Assembly: GCF_001404985.1 (NCBI RefSeq)
Contig: NZ_JRLF01000015.1
Location: forward strand, 62,001-126,000
Direction: 5' to 3'
DNA: 64,000 nucleotides
Origin: Flavobacterium aquidurense
GTDB taxonomy: Bacteria > Bacteroidota > Bacteroidia > Flavobacteriales > Flavobacteriaceae
Position numbers and translations under genes: made by a program. Shown here piece by piece: positions 51,217 to 60,330 of this stretch. Within the stretch, counting starts at the first letter, position 1, and each line of letters opens with the position of its first letter. The notes beneath the pieces are model-generated. The model was given only the letters and a program-made list of their open reading frames with translations, searched no databases and was not told where the DNA came from.

Positions 51217-52626
51217 TTATTTCGTAATAAACTTAGGATTTATTAAATTGTCTAACGAATAAATTTCGTCCCATTTTTCCTGAGTAATTAATTTTCTCTC
51301 GACTACTACAATATCATGTACGCTTTTATTCATTTGCAAAGCTTCACCAGCAATACTGGCACTAACTTCATAACCTAAAATTGGATTAAGCTGAGTAACA
51401 ATACCAATACTGTTCATTACCATATTGTAACAATGGTCTACATTTGCAGTAATTCCTATAATACATTTATCAATTAAAGTCTGAATTGCATTCGACAGGT
51501 AATCTAATGATGTAAACATGGCAAAGGCAATTACCGGTTCCATTACATTTAATTGTAATTGTCCTGCTTCAGCTGCCATAGTAACCGTAAGATCCTGACC
51601 AATAACATAAAAGCAAGTTTGGTTGACCACTTCCGGAATTACGGGATTTACTTTTCCGGGCATTATTGAAGATCCGGGCTGACGCGCCGGTAAATTTATT
51701 TCGTTAAGACCAGTTCTGGGACCTGAGCTTAATAGTCTTAGATCGTTACAGATTTTAGAAATTTTTACGGCAGTTCTTTTTAGTGTTCCCATAATCTGAA
51801 CGTATGCTCCGGTATCAACTGTGGCCTCAATTAAATCAGGAGAAAGCGTTAACGGAATTCCAACTTCTTTGGCGAGATAATTTACACAAATTTCCGGATA
51901 TCCTTCCGGTGCGTTTACTCTTGTACCAATTGCAGTTGCCCCCATATTGATCTCCAAAACCAGACTTTGAGCATCCTTTAATCTTTTAACATCTTCGCCT
52001 ATTGTAGTCGCATATGATTTAAATTCCTGCCCTAATGTCATAGGAACAGCGTCTTGCAATTGCGTTCTTCCCATTTTCAGGACACTTTTAAACTCCTCTC
52101 CTTTTGCAGCAAAAGCAACTTCTAAACCTTCTAATGTTTTAATAAAACTTTCCATTTTCATGTAAAGTGCAATTCTAAATGCCGATGGATAAGCATCATT
52201 GGTTGATTGAGAACAATTTACATGATTGTTAGGATGCAGGAAATTATATTCTCCCTTTTTATGTCCAAGATATTCAAGGCCAATATTGGCAATAACTTCG
52301 TTAGCATTCATATTTACCGATGTTCCGGCTCCTCCCTGAATCAAATCACTTACAAATTCCTGATCAAATTTACCTGAAATAACCTGATCACTTCCATAAC
52401 AGATTGCTTCGGCAATTTTAGGATCAAGAGCTCCACAATCTTTATTTGCTAAAGCAGCAGCCTTCTTAACATATCCCAATGCTTTGATAAACAAAGGTTC
52501 CTTTGAAATTGGAATCCCCGTAATGTTAAAATTTTCTACAGCCCTAAAAGTTTGGATACCATAATATAAATGATTGGGAATGTCTAATTCTCCCAGAAAA
52601 TCATGTTCTTTTCTTGTTGATCCCAT
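51217..52626 (-). CDS. aspA: Aspartate ammonia-lyase
   Basis: A 469-residue enzyme that turns L-aspartate into fumarate and ammonia. It has the fumarase/aspartase signature GSSIMPGKVNPVIPEVVNQ and the other conserved blocks VNMNANEVIAN, CSQSTNDAYPSAFRIA and MGRTQLQDAVPMTLGQEF. The GATAIG and GTRVNAPEGYP motifs (G-A-T-A-I-G-T) favour aspartase over fumarase. Length is normal. It is a monocistronic gene on the minus strand. Confidence 0.94.
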   Translation of the reverse strand: MGSTRKEHDFLGELDIPNHLYYGIQTFRAVENFNITGIPISKEPLFIKALGYVKKAAALANKDCGALDPKIAEAICYGSDQVISGKFDQEFVSDLIQGGAGTSVNMNANEVIANIGLEYLGHKKGEYNFLHPNNHVNCSQSTNDAYPSAFRIALYMKMESFIKTLEGLEVAFAAKGEEFKSVLKMGRTQLQDAVPMTLGQEFKSYATTIGEDVKRLKDAQSLVLEINMGATAIGTRVNAPEGYPEICVNYLAKEVGIPLTLSPDLIEATVDTGAYVQIMGTLKRTAVKISKICNDLRLLSSGPRTGLNEINLPARQPGSSIMPGKVNPVIPEVVNQTCFYVIGQDLTVTMAAEAGQLQLNVMEPVIAFAMFTSLDYLSNAIQTLIDKCIIGITANVDHCYNMVMNSIGIVTQLNPILGYEVSASIAGEALQMNKSVHDIVVVERKLITQEKWDEIYSLDNLINPKFITK

Positions 52627-52830
52627 ATAATATAAATGTTATGTTTTAACGAAAAATAAGTGTAAAGCTACAGCAAATTAATAGTATAATAAAGCAATTC
52701 GAAAAACAAATCTGCTCGTTTTTTTTTAAATCCACTAGTTTTAGAACTTAAAAAATAATGCCATTTACTATCCAATTAATGCATTGTAATTATTATCTTT
52801 TGGAGCTTAAAATAATCCTTAATAATTGCC

Positions 52831-53409
52831 TTGAAAAAAGAGTCTGAATATTTCCTTGATAAAGAATACGATACCATTGTTTATGGTAGAGATAATGCCA
52901 ATTTTAAGGATTTTGAATGTTGTGTTTTTAATAATTGTAATTTTTCTGCCTGTACTTTTTTAGCAGTTACATTTATTGACTGCATCTTTAATGATTGCAT
53001 TTTTAATGAGGCCAAAATAAATTATGTAGCTTTTAGAACTGCAACTTTTAATCGTTGCGAAATCAAAGAAGTGAATTTTGCAATGTGCGACAAACTCATA
53101 TTTGAAGTTCACTTTTATGATTGTATTCTTGATTTTTCTAAGTTTTACACCTTAAAAATAAAAGGAACCACATTTACCAATTGCAGTTTAATTGCCGTAG
53201 ATTTTATGGCAACTGATCTTACAAGTGTTCTTTTTGATAATTGCGACTTATATCGCTCAGAATTTGACAAAGCAATCGCCAACAAAGCCGATTTTAAAAC
53301 CAGTTATAATTATACTATTGATCCTTCAAAAACCAAACTAAAGAAAGCTGTTTTTTCTTTGAAGGAAGTAAAAGGATTGCTGTTTAAGCATGATGTGATT
53401 GTGAGTTAA
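52831..53409 (+). CDS. Pentapeptide-repeat protein (Qnr-like), TTG start
   Basis: A 192-residue protein made of A(D/N)LXX-type pentapeptide repeats, here rich in Cys: FKDFECCVFNNCNFSACTF, then FIDCIFNDCIFNEAKINYVA, and later TFTNCSLIAVDFMATDLTSV and LFDNCDLYRSEFDKA. These fold as a right-handed quadrilateral beta helix that in Qnr proteins mimics DNA and protects gyrase. The only start in frame with the whole repeat is TTG at 52831; the next Met is near residue 84. Role in quinolone protection is not known. No clear promoter is seen; the spacer 52627-52830 seems empty otherwise. Confidence 0.85.
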   Translation: MKKESEYFLDKEYDTIVYGRDNANFKDFECCVFNNCNFSACTFLAVTFIDCIFNDCIFNEAKINYVAFRTATFNRCEIKEVNFAMCDKLIFEVHFYDCILDFSKFYTLKIKGTTFTNCSLIAVDFMATDLTSVLFDNCDLYRSEFDKAIANKADFKTSYNYTIDPSKTKLKKAVFSLKEVKGLLFKHDVIVS

Positions 53410-53466
53410 AACAAACAATACAAAAGACTGTATTTCAACAAAATTAACTACAAATACGCACAGTTT

Positions 53467-53567
53467 GTCATTCCGAGGAACGAGGAATCTCCACAAGAAA
53501 TTCTACAAAAATTGTCAACTATTCTGTGCGGAGTTGCTTGTGGAGATTCCTCGTTCCTCGGAATGAC
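53467..53567. repeat. REP-like inverted element, about 101 bp
   Basis: GTCATTCCGAGGAACGAGGA... with arms 53467-53497 and 53537-53567 that pair perfectly apart from single bases. It is the second full copy of the element at 39460-39558 and lies between convergent genes. The inner 39 bases differ between copies. Confidence 0.85.
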
Positions 53568-53588
53568 AAGAATCAGAAAAAATTACTT

Positions 53589-54086
53589 TTATATTTTTTT
53601 CTTCATCACATAATCTTCCATCAAATAACCGTTTCCAATTTCGATATCAACTTCTTCTTTAACTTCAAAACCTATTTTCTTATAAAAACCTAAAGCCGGA
53701 TTAAAGCGGTTTACGTTTAAGGATAAAGCTGTTGAATTATTTTGTAAAGCCAATTTTTCAATTTCGTCAATAACTTTTTTACCGATTCCTTTTCCTTGGG
53801 TTTCCGGCAAAAGATAGATTTTATGAATTTTAGTTATTGCTTCTCCATTATATTTATGCTCTATTCCGATAAAACCTATATTAGTTTCATCTTCATCAAT
53901 CATATAAAATAATTGTATTTCTTCATTGTATTGTTCGATTAAAGCTTCAGTAGAATAAAAAAGCCCCAACATATAATCTAATTGTTCTTTTGATAGAATT
54001 TCACCGTAAGTAATTGGCCATGTAATATTTACTATATTCTGAATTTGCTTAATATCGTTTATTGTTGCTGCTGTAATCTTAATCAT
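53589..54086 (-). CDS. GNAT-family N-acetyltransferase
   Basis: A 165-residue acetyltransferase. It has the GNAT core: ATINDIKQIQNIVNITWPIT, strand YMIDEDETNIGFIGIEHKY, the acetyl-CoA site IHKIYLLPETQGKGIGKKVI (Q/R-G-x-G) and the final FYKKIGFEVKEEVDIEIGN. The acceptor substrate is unknown. It is 23 bases downstream of guaC on the same strand, so the two are probably cotranscribed. Confidence 0.92.
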   Translation of the reverse strand: MIKITAATINDIKQIQNIVNITWPITYGEILSKEQLDYMLGLFYSTEALIEQYNEEIQLFYMIDEDETNIGFIGIEHKYNGEAITKIHKIYLLPETQGKGIGKKVIDEIEKLALQNNSTALSLNVNRFNPALGFYKKIGFEVKEEVDIEIGNGYLMEDYVMKKKI

Positions 54087-54109
54087 AATTCTATTTAAAA
54101 TACTTTTTA

Positions 54110-55150
54110 TTATTTAGTAAAAATTTGATTTTCCTGTTCGCTTACGCGGATGAAAGTCGTTCGTTTTGTCAACTCTTTTAGTCTCGAAGCGCCCACATAA
54201 GTACACGTGCTTCGCAATCCTCCTAAAATATCCAAAACTGTATTGATAGCATTTCCTTTATAAGGCACCTGAACTGTTTTACCTTCACTGGCTCTATATT
54301 CTGCAACACCTCCAACATATTTATCCATTGCCGTTGTAGAACTCATGCCATAAAATTGTTTGAATTTTTCGCCGTTTATTTCGATTAACTCTCCTCCGCT
54401 TTCCGTATGTCCTGCGAGCATTCCGCCCAACATAACAAAATCTGAACCTGCACCAAAAGCTTTCGCAACATCTCCCGGAGTTTTACATCCGCCATCACTT
54501 ATAATATGTCCGCCTAATCCATGAGCGGCATCTGCGCATTCTATAATAGCCGAAAGTTGCGGATATCCAACGCCTGTTTTTACACGCGTTGTACACACTG
54601 AACCAGGACCAATACCGACTTTTACAATATCGGCTCCAGCTAATAATAGTTCTTCGACCATTTCGCCAGTAACCACATTTCCGGCAATAATGACTTTATC
54701 GGGATATTGTTTTCGGGTTTGTTTTAAAAACTGAACAAAGTGCTCTGAATAACCATTGGCGACATCAATACAAATAAATTTCAGCAACGGATTTGCAGTT
54801 ATAATTTGACCAATTTTCGCAAAATCTTCTTTTCCTGTTCCTGTACTAATAGCTATATAATCATAAAAATCCGGCGTAACATTTTTCAAAAAATCATTCC
54901 ATTCTTCTAATGAATAATGTTTATGAATGGCTGTAAAAAGCTTCTCTTTGGCTAAAACCTGAGCCATTTCAAAAGTACCAACGGTATCCATATTTGCCGC
55001 CATAATTGGGATTCCTGTCCAGATTGTAGTAGAATGCAAAAACTTAAAATTCCGTTCCAGCGACACTTCTGATCTGCTTTTAAGCGTTGATCTTTTTGGT
55101 CGAATCATTACATCTTTAAATCCTAATTTCAGATCAGTTTCTATTCTCAT
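54110..55150 (-). CDS. guaC: GMP reductase
   Basis: A 346-residue IMPDH/GMPR-family barrel that reduces GMP to IMP and ammonia with NADPH. Signature segments are FKDVMIRPKRSTLKSRSEV at the N-terminus, CIDVANGYSEHF and the active-site loop GIGPGSVCTTRVKTGVGYPQ with Cys186, the same number as in E. coli GuaC (347 residues). GADFVMLGGMLAGHTESGGE and YRASEGKTVQVPYKG follow. No CBS domains are present, which separates it from IMP dehydrogenase. Confidence 0.95.
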   Translation of the reverse strand: MRIETDLKLGFKDVMIRPKRSTLKSRSEVSLERNFKFLHSTTIWTGIPIMAANMDTVGTFEMAQVLAKEKLFTAIHKHYSLEEWNDFLKNVTPDFYDYIAISTGTGKEDFAKIGQIITANPLLKFICIDVANGYSEHFVQFLKQTRKQYPDKVIIAGNVVTGEMVEELLLAGADIVKVGIGPGSVCTTRVKTGVGYPQLSAIIECADAAHGLGGHIISDGGCKTPGDVAKAFGAGSDFVMLGGMLAGHTESGGELIEINGEKFKQFYGMSSTTAMDKYVGGVAEYRASEGKTVQVPYKGNAINTVLDILGGLRSTCTYVGASRLKELTKRTTFIRVSEQENQIFTK

Positions 55151-55224
55151 AGCTTTGAGTTTTTCGTTACTCTCAAATATAGGGATTTTAGATTGTTGAT
55201 TGCAGATTTTAGATTATTAAAACT

Positions 55225-55435
55225 TTGTTTTTATTTGAACGCGGATGACACAGATTCGCTATCGCGAAAACGCAGATTTATACGGATTTTTTTATTTGGA
55301 AAAATTTATTATTGGGTCGCGTTTCGACTTCGCTCAACGTGACAAACGTGGAAACTGAGACTAAGACTGAGACTGAGACTGTCCTGAACACTAAAAAAAC
55401 TGAAAACTGAGACTGAAAACCGAGACTAAAAAATT
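55225..55435. repeat. Simple-repeat spacer with (CTGAGA) microrepeat
   Basis: Bases 55350-55432 repeat ACTGAGACT words (GAAACTGAGACTAAGACTGA, then GAGACTGAGACTGTC and, after a break, AACTGAGACTGAAAACCGAG). Just before them, 55240-55285 carries a different spacer word with a small palindrome TTCGCTATCGCGAA. No gene is present; the frame that spans it shows only the repeat. Confidence 0.7.
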
Positions 55436-56029
55436 CTACCCGTGTATCGTTTCTCCTTTTCCGTAGTTTGTAATAATTGATTCTTCGTAAGCCAACCATT
55501 CTCTCCAACGTTTTTCAACATCGATTCCTACTCCGTATTTACGGGCGTAAGTAATGAAAGTGGTGTAATGCCCAGCTTCACTTTCCATTAATTCTCTGTA
55601 GAAAACAGCTAATTCTTCGTCCTGAATATTTTCAGATAAAACTTTGAAACGTTCGCAGCTTCTGGCTTCGATCATAGCAGAGAATAACAATCTTTCTACA
55701 AGACCTGAAACTCTGCTGCCGTCTCCGCTTTTCTTCATATATAAATACAATTCATTTACATAATCGTCTTTGCGTTCGCGTCCTAGTTTTAAGCCTCTTT
55801 TGATTATGATATTATGAACTTGCTCAAAATGATCGATTTCTTCTTTGGCTAAAGCCAATAAATCTTTTACCAAATCCTGATGTTCAGAATTGTTGGTGAT
55901 AATTGTTATTGCGTTTGTTGCTGCTTTTTGCTCGCACCAAGCGTGATCTGTCAGGATTTCTTCAATATTTTTTTCTACAATATTTACCCATCTTGGATCT
56001 GTTGGTAATTGTAATCTTAGTACGCCCAT
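55436..56029 (-). CDS. miaE: tRNA 2-methylthio-N6-isopentenyladenosine-37 hydroxylase
   Basis: A 197-residue ferritin-like di-iron oxygenase that hydroxylates the isopentenyl group of ms2i6A37 in tRNA. The iron ligands are in the usual helices: DHAWCEQKAATNAIT, LLALAKEEIDHFEQVHNII, RLLFSAMIEARSCERFKVLS and FYRELMESEAGHYTTFITYA. The EExxH and ExxxH pairs are intact. The N-terminal start MGVLRLQLPTDPRWVNIVEK is family-typical. It is 133 bases downstream of nothing on its strand but precedes a repeat spacer. Confidence 0.93.
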   Translation of the reverse strand: MGVLRLQLPTDPRWVNIVEKNIEEILTDHAWCEQKAATNAITIITNNSEHQDLVKDLLALAKEEIDHFEQVHNIIIKRGLKLGRERKDDYVNELYLYMKKSGDGSRVSGLVERLLFSAMIEARSCERFKVLSENIQDEELAVFYRELMESEAGHYTTFITYARKYGVGIDVEKRWREWLAYEESIITNYGKGETIHG

Positions 56030-56036
56030 TTTTTAT

Positions 56037-56160
56037 AAGTCTTAAAGTTGTAAAGTCGAAAGTTGTAAAGTCAAAAAAAGTCGAAGATCAAAACTAAAAT
56101 AGAATTTTTACATTCCATTTCAAGACTTTCGACCTTCGACTTTAAGACTTTATGACTGAT
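56037..56160. repeat. GTCGAAAGT repeat with hairpin potential
   Basis: The left half reads AAGTCTTAAAGTTGTAAAG and CGAAAGTTGTAAAGTC; the right half carries the inverted words GACTTTCGACC, TTCGACTTTAAGACTTTATG. The whole can fold into a long imperfect stem and may serve as the terminator of glyA, whose stop is at 56163. Confidence 0.65.
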
Positions 56161-56162
56161 TT

Positions 56163-57437
56163 TTAATAAACGAAAATTGGTCTTTCGCTCATCATTTCAT
56201 TTACTTCGTTTGCTACTTCTTCGATAACAGCTTCATTGGTATGATCAGCTAATACTTTATCGATTAAAGCTACGATAGTTTCCATGTCTTCTTCAACTAA
56301 ACCACGAGTTGTGATTGCAGCTGTTCCTACACGTATTCCTGAAGTTACAAATGGTGATTTATCATCAAATGGAACCATATTTTTATTTACAGTAATTTCT
56401 GCTTTTACTAATGCGTTTTCAGCTTCTTTACCAGAAATATTTTTATTTCTTAAGTCAATAAGCATCATGTGGTTATCAGTTCCTCCAGAAATAATTTGGT
56501 ATCCTCTTTTTACAAAAGCATCTGCCATAGCATTTGCATTTTTTTGCAATTGCATTGCATATGTAAAGAACTCATCTTTTAATGCTTCACCAAAAGCAAC
56601 AGCTTTAGCAGCGATAATGTGCATTAAAGGTCCTCCTTGATTTCCAGGGAAAACAGCAAGATCTAATAATGAAGACATCATTCTGATTTCTCCTTTTGGA
56701 GTTTTCAACCCTTGTGGATTTTCGAAATCTTTCCCCATTAAGATCAAACCTCCACGTGGTCCGCGTAATGTTTTGTGTGTTGTTGTAGAAACAATATGAC
56801 AATGTGGAATTGGGTCATTCATTAATCCTTTTGCAATAAGTCCTGCAGGGTGAGAAATATCAGCAAACAAGATTGCTCCAACGCTATCAGCGATTTCTCT
56901 GAAACGTGCAAAATCCATATCACGAGAATAAGCCGAAGCTCCTGCAATGATTAATTTTGGTTGTTCTTTTGTTGCAATTTCCTGAATTTTATCATAGTCT
57001 AAACGACCCGTTTCAGCATCTACACCATAAAAAACCGGTTTGTATAAACGACCTGAAAAGTTTACCGGAGAACCGTGAGTCAAGTGACCACCGTGAGATA
57101 AGTCGAAACCTAAAATAGTATCACCAGGATTTAAACATGCATGGTAAACTGCTGTGTTTGCCTGAGATCCTGAGTGTGGCTGAACATTTGCATATTCTGC
57201 ACCAAATAATTCTTTAGCTCTGTCGATCGCAATTTGCTCAATAACGTCAACTACTTCGCAACCGCCGTAGTATCTTTTGCCAGGATATCCCTCAGCATAT
57301 TTGTTTGTTAAAACAGACCCAGCTGCTTCCATTACCTCATCACTTACAAAATTCTCTGAAGCGATAAGTTCTAATCCGTGAATTTGTCTGTCTTGTTCCT
57401 CTAGTATAAGGTCAAAAATTTGTTCGTCGCGTTGCAT
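56163..57437 (-). CDS. glyA: Serine hydroxymethyltransferase
   Basis: A 424-residue PLP enzyme that converts serine and tetrahydrofolate to glycine and methylene-tetrahydrofolate. Family segments: GLELIASENFVSDEVMEAAG, NKYAEGYPGKRYYGGCEVVD, HSGSQANTAVYHACLNPGDT, the PLP lysine Lys222 in IVSTTTHKTLRGPRGGLILM and the C-terminal TSGIRVGTAAITTRG. I start at the ATG at 57437 (MQRDEQIFDLI), which is the universal length; a longer start would add 17 unconserved residues. A TAnnTTTG box (57463-57470, minus strand) lies just upstream. It is divergent from fahA. Confidence 0.96.
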   Translation of the reverse strand: MQRDEQIFDLILEEQDRQIHGLELIASENFVSDEVMEAAGSVLTNKYAEGYPGKRYYGGCEVVDVIEQIAIDRAKELFGAEYANVQPHSGSQANTAVYHACLNPGDTILGFDLSHGGHLTHGSPVNFSGRLYKPVFYGVDAETGRLDYDKIQEIATKEQPKLIIAGASAYSRDMDFARFREIADSVGAILFADISHPAGLIAKGLMNDPIPHCHIVSTTTHKTLRGPRGGLILMGKDFENPQGLKTPKGEIRMMSSLLDLAVFPGNQGGPLMHIIAAKAVAFGEALKDEFFTYAMQLQKNANAMADAFVKRGYQIISGGTDNHMMLIDLRNKNISGKEAENALVKAEITVNKNMVPFDDKSPFVTSGIRVGTAAITTRGLVEEDMETIVALIDKVLADHTNEAVIEEVANEVNEMMSERPIFVY

Positions 57438-57481
57438 TTTTTCGTTTTTCGTTAATTTCCTGCAAAAATACAAAAAAACGT

Positions 57482-57511
57482 TTGTCAAACTGCTAGATTA
57501 TGATATATTTG
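57482..57511 (+). promoter_or_regulatory. Consensus promoter of fahA
   Basis: TTG (57482-57484), 19 bases, TATATTTG (57504-57511): an exact flavobacterial promoter, 35 bases before the fahA ATG and overlapping the probable glyA promoter on the other strand. Confidence 0.75.
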
Positions 57512-57545
57512 ACATACAATTTTTCAACAAATAATTAACATTCAC

Positions 57546-58829
57546 ATGCCAATAACCGCTAACGATACCAAAAGAAAATCATGGTTAGAAGTGCCAGAAA
57601 ATAGCGACTTCCCTATTCAAAATATTCCTTTCGGTGTATTTCTTACCAAAGAAAATGTCGTTACTGTAGGAACACGAATTGGCGACTACGCTATAGATTT
57701 AGGGGCTCTACAACAATTAAACTATTTTGCAGGAATAGATTTAACTGATGATATGTTCATGCAAGACACGCTTAATGATTTTATTTCTGATGGAAAAAAA
57801 ACATGGCGTTTAGTTCGAAATCGCATTGCCGATATTTTCGACGAAACTAACCCACAACTAAGAGATTCAACAAAAGATCGAGATATTGTTATTTTTCAAA
57901 TTGACGATGTAGAAATGCAATTACCTGTTTTAATTGGTGATTACACTGATTTTTACTCTAGTAAAGAACACGCTACGAACGTGGGAAAAATGTTCCGCGA
58001 TCCTGAAAATGCTTTATTACCAAACTGGCTGCACATACCTGTAGGATATCACGGAAGAAGCTCTACTATTGTTCCGTCTGGAATTCCGGTTCACAGGCCA
58101 ATGGGACAAACTTTACCGGCTGGAGAAAAATATCCGGTTTTTGGACCTTCTCGTTTGGTAGATTTTGAATTAGAAACAGCTTTTATTACCACTGACGTAA
58201 ATATAATGGGAGAAAATATCCCAACTTACGAAGCAGAAGATTATATTTTTGGAATGGTTTTATTGAATGACTGGAGCGCGCGTGATATCCAGAAATGGGA
58301 ATATGTGCCACTAGGTCCATTCTTAGCAAAAAACTTTGCTACATCAATTTCTCCGTGGATTGTAACTATGGATGCCTTGGAGCCTTTTAGAACTAAAGGT
58401 CCTAAACAAGATCCATCACCGTTACCTTATTTACAGACTAAAGGGAAAAAAGCTTTTGATATTCATCTTGAAGTTTCTATTAAACCTGAAGATGCTGAAG
58501 AAACTGTGGTTTCCAAATCAAACTTTAAATATTTATACTGGTCCATGAGTCAGCAATTAGCGCACCATACTTCAAACGGTTGTCGCGTAAATTCTGGTGA
58601 CATGATGGGTTCCGGAACGATTTCAGGCCCTACTCCGGACAGTTTTGGTTCTATGCTGGAATTGACTTGGGGAGGAAAAAATCCTTTGAAATTAAATGAC
58701 GGAAGCGAACGTAAATTTATCGAGGACAATGATACGGTTATCATTAGAGGTTTTTGCGAAAATGCTGAAGTAAGACTTGGTTTTGGAGAGGTTTGCAGCC
58801 AATTATTGCCGCCTTTTATCAGACCATGA
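57546..58829 (+). CDS. fahA: Fumarylacetoacetase
   Basis: A 427-residue hydrolase that cleaves fumarylacetoacetate to fumarate and acetoacetate in tyrosine breakdown. It shows the FAH fold: IGDYTDFYSSKEHATNVGKM, YHGRSSTIVPSGIPV, FELETAFITT, ARDIQKWEYVPLGPFLAKNF, NGCRVNSGDMMGSGTISGP and the closing GFGEVCSQLLPP. Metal ligands lie in ADFYSS and the E-x-E pair (VDFELETA). Length matches FAH of bacteria and eukaryotes. The rest of the pathway is not in the window. Confidence 0.95.
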   Translation: MPITANDTKRKSWLEVPENSDFPIQNIPFGVFLTKENVVTVGTRIGDYAIDLGALQQLNYFAGIDLTDDMFMQDTLNDFISDGKKTWRLVRNRIADIFDETNPQLRDSTKDRDIVIFQIDDVEMQLPVLIGDYTDFYSSKEHATNVGKMFRDPENALLPNWLHIPVGYHGRSSTIVPSGIPVHRPMGQTLPAGEKYPVFGPSRLVDFELETAFITTDVNIMGENIPTYEAEDYIFGMVLLNDWSARDIQKWEYVPLGPFLAKNFATSISPWIVTMDALEPFRTKGPKQDPSPLPYLQTKGKKAFDIHLEVSIKPEDAEETVVSKSNFKYLYWSMSQQLAHHTSNGCRVNSGDMMGSGTISGPTPDSFGSMLELTWGGKNPLKLNDGSERKFIEDNDTVIIRGFCENAEVRLGFGEVCSQLLPPFIRP

Positions 58830-58863
58830 AGAGCAGATAAATTATCTGAAGAGATATAAAATA

Positions 58864-58895
58864 AAAAACCTTGTTATTGCTAACAAGGTTTTTTA
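58864..58895 (+). terminator. Terminator after fahA
   Basis: AAAAACCTTGTTA (58864-58876) pairs perfectly with TAACAAGGTTTTT (58881-58893), four-base loop, then T. Confidence 0.88.
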
Positions 58896-59003
58896 TTATG
58901 GTTTAATCTCGTAAAGTCGTCAAGACACAAAGTTCTTTTCTCATTTTATTTCACATTTCGACGTCAGGAGAAATCTTCACGAGAAACTCTATAAAAGATC
59001 TAT

Positions 59004-60188
59004 TTACTCCAAAATTACCTTTACCCAAACCAAACGATGATCCGAACTTGATTCACGTTTTTCAACCAATTCTGACATTGGTTCGCCTTTGGCAGGCCAA
59101 AACACACCACTGTTAACAAATTTAAAACCTAGTTTGGAAGGCAACACATAATCAGCACGCATTCTCCAAAAAGCAGTATGGTTAATTCCGAAAGCATTTT
59201 CAGGAGTATATTCAGCACCACCTTTACTCGCAGGCGAAAATTCACTATTAACTTTTGGACTGGCAAGTAATGACTGTATACCTTCTTTGATAGCGTTTCC
59301 TTCAACGGGCGAAGCATTTTGATCTCCCATTATAACAAATTGAGAATTTGCAGCTAACCCGCCTTTTAAGCCTTTGTCATCATAAATATACGAAGCGGAA
59401 TTGTCTGAAATGTAGTCCTTCCAGAACCTAATTTCATCATGATTTCTTTTTCCATTACGATCTTCATCACCATCAAAAGACGGAGGAGTCGGATGACTCG
59501 CTAAAATATGAACTGTTTTCTTGTCAACCCGAACAGGAACGTCCCAGTGAGATTTTGAAGATAATGGAAATTGTGACCATGCCTCTTTGCTATACCAGTC
59601 TGATCCATCCGCCTTTTTAGTAAGCAGTGGTTCTGGCATATCTTTCCATTTAAAATTTTGAAAAGTACGAACTGCTTTAACATCAATAGGATATTTTGAC
59701 AAAAGTACCATCGCATATTGACCGGGATACATACCAAATCCCCAGGCATCACTCCCGAAATTTTCCAACTTTCCGTCATTGTTTAAATCGTAAGGACTTG
59801 GCTGACCGGTATTCACGGTTGAGTAATAGTAATAAGGATAATCAATAGCTTTTGCTCCGCCTTGAGCCACTTTTAAATAATTTTTGACAAACGCCTTTAC
59901 ACCTAGTTTAGGATTTTTAATGTAGTCAAACTCGTTTAGCAGAATAACGTCAGGCCTTACGGTCTGAATAATCTGGGCAATATTTTTGATTTGAGCATTA
60001 TTTCCTGAATTAAGCTCATGGATCAATATCTGTTCCGAATTTCCCTTTGTACCTCTTGGAGAATAATTTTCAGATTCCATACTTACATTATAGGTCGCAA
60101 ATGTAAGTTCAGTTTTTTTTTGCGAATGAGACTGTGAGAACACAACTCCTGCAGAAAGCATGGAGAGGGTAAAAAATATTTTATTCAT
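59004..60188 (-). CDS. Endonuclease/exonuclease/phosphatase-family protein, secreted
   Basis: A 394-residue secreted member of the EEP superfamily. Signal peptide: MNKIFFTLSMLSAGVVFSQS. The EEP landmarks are the early LTFATYNVSMESENY (metal Asn), VRPDVILLNEFDYI (metal Glu), the later HILASHPTPPSFDGDED (catalytic His pair), FVIMGDQNASPVEG (GDxN) and the terminal SSDHRLVWVKV (SDH). It is a phosphodiesterase or nuclease with unknown substrate. The ATG at 60188 is chosen because it begins the signal peptide and a TATATTTG box lies just upstream at 60227-60234 on the minus strand, within what would be the longer version. Confidence 0.9.
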   Translation of the reverse strand: MNKIFFTLSMLSAGVVFSQSHSQKKTELTFATYNVSMESENYSPRGTKGNSEQILIHELNSGNNAQIKNIAQIIQTVRPDVILLNEFDYIKNPKLGVKAFVKNYLKVAQGGAKAIDYPYYYYSTVNTGQPSPYDLNNDGKLENFGSDAWGFGMYPGQYAMVLLSKYPIDVKAVRTFQNFKWKDMPEPLLTKKADGSDWYSKEAWSQFPLSSKSHWDVPVRVDKKTVHILASHPTPPSFDGDEDRNGKRNHDEIRFWKDYISDNSASYIYDDKGLKGGLAANSQFVIMGDQNASPVEGNAIKEGIQSLLASPKVNSEFSPASKGGAEYTPENAFGINHTAFWRMRADYVLPSKLGFKFVNSGVFWPAKGEPMSELVEKRESSSDHRLVWVKVILE

Positions 60189-60283
60189 ATAAAAATTAAA
60201 TCTGCATTTCTGCATTATTGAATATACAAATATAAGAATGTTGTTCCGTACACCCGGCAGTCTGCATGTTAAGCATATATCAA

Positions 60284-60330
60284 TAAAAAAGGCTTTAGTC
60301 AAAATACAAATTTTGATTAAAGCCTTTAAT
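60284..60330 (-). terminator. Terminator after the agmatine deiminase gene
   Basis: A long stem (60288-60305 with 60310-60327) with one G-T mismatch, followed on the minus strand by TTTTTTATT. It lies 160 bases past the gene's stop, after a short spacer with CGCAAAGTCACAAAGTC repeat words. Confidence 0.78.

Noticed and set aside
55278..55508. A frame across the CTGAGA repeat (SVSVLVSVSTFVTLSEVE)
   Set aside because: Its product is a translation of the microrepeat, and it overlaps the end of miaE.
56163..57488. Longer start of glyA
   Set aside because: Serine hydroxymethyltransferases start at the MQRDEQIF position; the extra 17 residues overlap the promoter region.
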